Positions 60,196 to 64,000 of a stretch of DNA of 64,000 nt are shown here, piece by piece. The notes beneath the pieces were generated by a model. It had not been told where the DNA came from and searched no databases. It saw nothing but the letters and a program-made list of their open reading frames with translations. The stretch comes from Ganoderma boninense. Lineage: Eukaryota > Basidiomycota > Agaricomycetes > Polyporales > Polyporaceae. Made by a program: the position numbers and the translations under genes. The DNA is taken from NCBI GenBank assembly GCA_002900995.3, contig CM035306.1, positions 3,134,100 to 3,198,099 of the forward strand. Reading direction: 5' to 3'. Position 1 is the first letter of the stretch, and each line of letters opens with the position of its first letter.

Positions 60196-63049
60196 TTACG
60201 ATAGGAGACCCTTGATTATGTCCGCAGCCTTTGGTTGCAATATGGTCAGATCGGAACATATTCCTGCGGCACGATAGACCTACCCTCTCTGCGATTGCAT
60301 AGACCGTCACTTGGGGATGCGCTGACACCAACATCGGGAACACCGACGCGTCGACCACCCGCAAGTTGGACGTGCCGTAGACCTTCAGCGTCTTCGGGTC
60401 GACAACACCTAAGAAAGTTTGGATTTTGCAGTCAGCGTTCGGTCGCCAAGGCGTCTGCCAGGGGGCTCGCGTACCTCCCAGCTCCTGCGGGAGCATCGCC
60501 GCTGTGCCGACAGGGTGGTAGATGCTCGACAAGTTGGCAGTGATATACCTGTCAGAACGATGGTCAACAGATCGGTTGCAGAGGAGGATAACATCATCGA
60601 GCGAGAGCGGGCATCTTACTGTAGCCAGTCGGCGTCCGTGGGCTGGGAGGTGTTGAATACAGGGAGACGGGGAGCGACGATGAGGGACGCAAGCGGTTCG
60701 GTCTCAGTGACCGTTCGAACGAATTTCGTGCCTTCAAGCACAATCTGCAGATCTATAGAGGGGACGCGTATGTGGATCAAGCGGTTCGAGAAATGTCGTG
60801 ACTACACGTACCGATGTTCTTGTCCGCGTACTTGGGGTCAATTGCGGGCGCTGCCAACGGGTTCGTGGTGTTGATGTGCTTCATTTGCGAAGCAGCTAGT
60901 TAGGTCTCGAACTGCGCATTAGAATGAATGTGCCAACATACCACGTTGCCGCGACTGAACGGATGCTAAAGGTGTGTGGGTAAGCTCCCGTATCACATAG
61001 GCGATCAAGATGCACTGACCATGTGTCCTACGTTGAGCGTAATGTACGCGGAGCCCGGGGTGGGGGTAATTGCTTGGCCGTAGCTCGGGAACAGCAGGAA
61101 CTCGACGGTCGCAATGTCATCCACGAGCCATTCGGACTGGAACTGGTACTGCGCCTTGTGCAAGGGCGACAAGTCGGGCGCGTTGAGGAGCGCCTGGGCC
61201 TGCTCTTGCAAGGAGAGCAGGAGAGCGTCGGAGACGATTGACTTCATGGCTGTGAACGCAAATGCCAGCTGTGCCGACGCGTAGATGCCTGTACCGGTCG
61301 CGGCACTGCAGCTCGGTCGGAAAGTGTGCGGATGAGTATAAACGGGACATACGCACTAGAGTGCCTCTTGCTCAGCATTGTATGTCGCATTGTTCCTCAG
61401 GATGTCTACGGCAAGCATAAGTATGAACTGATGATTTTTGAGAAGTTGACGGTTCAATACCGTATGTGAATGTCGTGTTGAGAACCTCATAGACTTGCAC
61501 GAGCAATGAATGGTCCTGCTCCACGGTAAGGGGGTTGCATGGTTGTAAAAAAGTGTGATCTACCTGAAGGTTCTCCCCAACGCCCGGTAGGTCGATCAGA
61601 CTCTTAATGTCAAAGTTGGCGAGGATGGACTTGTCGCCAATCCCTGCATTCAGGATGGACATCGGATACTCGTTTGGAAGATTGGAATCTCACTTACCAG
61701 AAAGCTCCAGCAGTTGGGGCGTCTGGTAAGCACCAGCCGAAAGGATGACCTCCTTGCGCGCATACACTGTGCCACTTATGCCAGTTGTATTGACAGCGAC
61801 GACGTCCACGCTCGATGCCTGGAGGCAACCCGAAGCGGAGTCGTCGGCGAAGTTGATTTTCGTGGCCTACATGGCGGTTAGCTGGCTCGAGGATTTCAGG
61901 CCCGCGGCGGAGGGGGTCGGGTGCACTGACCTGGGTACCAACGAAGACAGTCAAGTTAGGTCTGTCCGCGCTCATGTTGTAATACGTGTTGGCTGAGTAA
62001 GATCGCTTGCCCACGTCCTTCACTCTATCGAGGGACATTTCCACATTATAGATACCGGTCGCATTACCTTCATCCTGTGGGACGATCGTCAGGCACGGAG
62101 TTTACGTGGTGATAACAGGTTGGGCGCACAGGATCGCTGTTGGTGAGTATACCCAGGTTGTTGAAGGTCTCGACATAGGGATCGGTGATATTCGAGTATA
62201 TCACGTTGAACGAAGTCTGAGAAGGAACAAGGATTATTACTGGACATTTAAAAGGGTGTTTATGTCAGGCTCACTTGAATAGGACCTTGCTTGCCGTGGT
62301 AAAGATAATACGTATCTTCCGAGACTTCAGTGGCTCCTGGGAAGTATTCCTCCGGTGTCTGGGGTCTGCTCGACTCCGTCTTCTTGAAATACGGCAGCAG
62401 GGATTGCCAACTCCATCCCTCGGCTCCAAGCTACTCCAGTAAGCATGCGAGTAGAGAAGAAGGGATGTTTGAGACAAACCTGCTCCCAAGCATCGTATTC
62501 CTTGGCTGATCCTCTATCCCATACCATGAAGTTGAGCCCACTGGAGCCACCTAGCATTTTCCCTCGCGGCTGCATGACCACGTGGCCGTTAAGTGCAGCT
62601 TGCGGAACGGTTGAGAACCTCCAATCCAAATCAGGGTTTCCGATACTTTCGCCATATAGCTCTACAGAGTGATTTGAGACAAATGTGGGGGATACATTGT
62701 CCCAAAACCTACCAGGGGTGTTGACGAGAGGCTCGTTAACTTGGTAAATTCCAGCTTCGATGACTGCCACAGTGGTGTTTGGATTCTCGCTCAAACGTGC
62801 TGCCACGACGAGGCCAGCAGTTCCACCGCCTTGTGAAAAGGATTGGCAAACGAGCATGTCCTCAAAATGCTATCGATACAAGACAAACCTATGATGACAT
62901 AGTCGAAGGTTTTACCGCCGTCTTAAAAATTTAATGAGTTCTGTGGCGTTGAATATGAGAATGAATGATCACATACCTCCACGAGGTGCAAATGCTAGGG
63001 CCTGAGTGCTCAGGGCCTGTAGGACGATGAGAGCAACAGGCAAGAACAT
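60196..63049 (-). CDS. Secreted GMC oxidoreductase (aryl-alcohol oxidase-like)
   Basis: FAD-dependent glucose-methanol-choline family enzyme, likely secreted (signal [19 protein letters not shown]). FAD site after splicing: [20 protein letters not shown], then VAVIEAG. GMC signature 1: [20 protein letters not shown]. Signature 2 region: [20 protein letters not shown] and [15 protein letters not shown]-terminal catalytic histidines in [11 protein letters not shown] and [17 protein letters not shown]. The end is IKGLLS, with TAA at 60196-60198 after an intron. Many NxS/T sites. Substrate (aryl alcohol, glucose or other) is not determined; in wood-decay fungi these enzymes supply hydrogen peroxide. 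Confidence 0.9.
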
Positions 63050-64000
63050 GCTGAGGGTAGCAAGGCGACAAGTATTGAGGTACGAGAAGCCGGCTTGAAG
63101 GACCGCAAGGTGGTCGAACGTCGAATTTATATGCCATGGGGATTTGACGGCCGTACTCTGGGCGCAAGCGCAAAACCTCCCGGCGATTTTTGCGCGACTA
63201 TCGTACGCCGATGTAAGTTCTGGCGAGACCGCAGTCAGTTTGATCACTTTGCATCGTCCGAGTTCGGCGCGTTAGGCGTGCTTGGCGACCGGAAAGCATT
63301 GCCGCAAATAGTATCCGCCGTAATATTACGCATGAGAGAATACGATGCGAGCGTAGGAAGACAAAGCCCGGTGAGAAGAAAGGAAAACCTGGGAGGCCGC
63401 CACAATTGGCTGGTAGTATGGACAGGCGGGCGCAACGCGTAGGAAGGCGACAGGAGACCATATATTGCCTGTGGAGAAGAATGTAAGCACGAGGTTGGGG
63501 GCGCCAAGTACGACGGATGCACCTGGTTGCAGTGTTGAAAGAACGGACAATGGCGTTGCTGCGCGTTCAAGATGAAGTCGGATGAGCGTCGCGCCTACGA
63601 CGATGGTGCGACTGGCAGGGACTGGAAGTGAGAAGGCTGGATTGCATTGGGTGGGACGGGGGAAGGTCGTTTGACGTTTTGGGGGAGTCGTTGTCGGCGA
63701 GCATGGGCGAATGTCCGGCGTAACTGCGGCGAGCCTCCAGCGATAACAAGCCATGACAGGGCCTGACAGTGAGCGCTAGTGGGCCCGCAAGGTTTGCTGA
63801 ATGGCGGTGCCGAGGCGCACGGGCGCCAGTGGCAGCTCGCTCAATGCGGGAACGCAGACGCTCTTGCCGTAAACAACTCTCACTTGTGCCATGGCCGCAT
63901 CTGCCATCCCCGACACGGACCACAACAAAGGCGAGCAGCACACCGCTCATCCTCATCGCGCGCACTGAATAAGCCCAGTCTACAGCGCTCGCTGCGCTCC
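63050..64000. other. Right end of window, no supported gene
   Basis: Upstream of the GMC gene. Minus-strand frames at 63326-63754 and 63567-63965 (the latter starting with a hydrophobic stretch SGVLLAFVVV) could be exons of an unrecognised gene, but no domain or splice chain supports it. Confidence 0.35.

Overview
The window is nuclear DNA of a filamentous fungus, most likely an agaricomycete (mushroom or polypore type) basidiomycete. It is GC-rich and gene-dense. Nearly every gene is interrupted by introns of about 50-75 bases with GT-AG (rarely GC-AG) ends, often separating exons of only 17-30 bases. The gene content is conserved fungal housekeeping. I saw no prokaryotic features, CRISPR array or intact transposon. 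Coding regions were built by splicing reading frames by eye; where every junction was worked out, the spliced length divides by three and the family motifs stay in register.

Layout, left to right. SOG2 (minus, cut by the left edge) diverges from SPB4 (plus). Then come a C3H zinc-finger/coiled-coil gene, an intron-containing tRNA-Ile(UAU), a small ABC ATPase, TOM40, a decayed WD40 region, and a cytosolic HSP70 whose promoter carries a ladder of heat-shock elements. From 16 to 22.3 kb lie a secreted PhoD-type phosphatase gene and, behind it, a broken tandem copy. Next are a class II aldolase/adducin gene, a SWIM/RING gene diverging from a cis-prenyltransferase, a second C3H/coiled-coil gene paralogous to the first, and a single-pass membrane coiled-coil protein diverging from NUR1. 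FBP1, a four-finger C2H2 factor, a Pmp3-domain protein with a long tail and a secreted PNGase A-like amidase follow. The right third holds C1-tetrahydrofolate synthase (with a likely second, mitochondrial start) diverging from MGE1, mitochondrial PheRS with a one-base frame break, UBA3 diverging from RCL1, NPR2 diverging from SLT11/RBM22, and a secreted GMC oxidoreductase.

There is no obvious biosynthetic cluster. Shared themes are ribosome biogenesis (SPB4, RCL1), mitochondrial biogenesis (TOM40, MGE1, mitochondrial PheRS, the mitochondrial C1-THF synthase isoform), growth and nutrient signalling (SOG2, NPR2) and secreted enzymes (PhoD, PNGase A, GMC). The most unusual items are the C3H/coiled-coil paralogue pair with matching intron phases, the dual-start C1-THF synthase, the heat-shock element ladder, the tandem PhoD pseudogene, the microexons and GC-AG introns, and the frame break in the mitochondrial PheRS.
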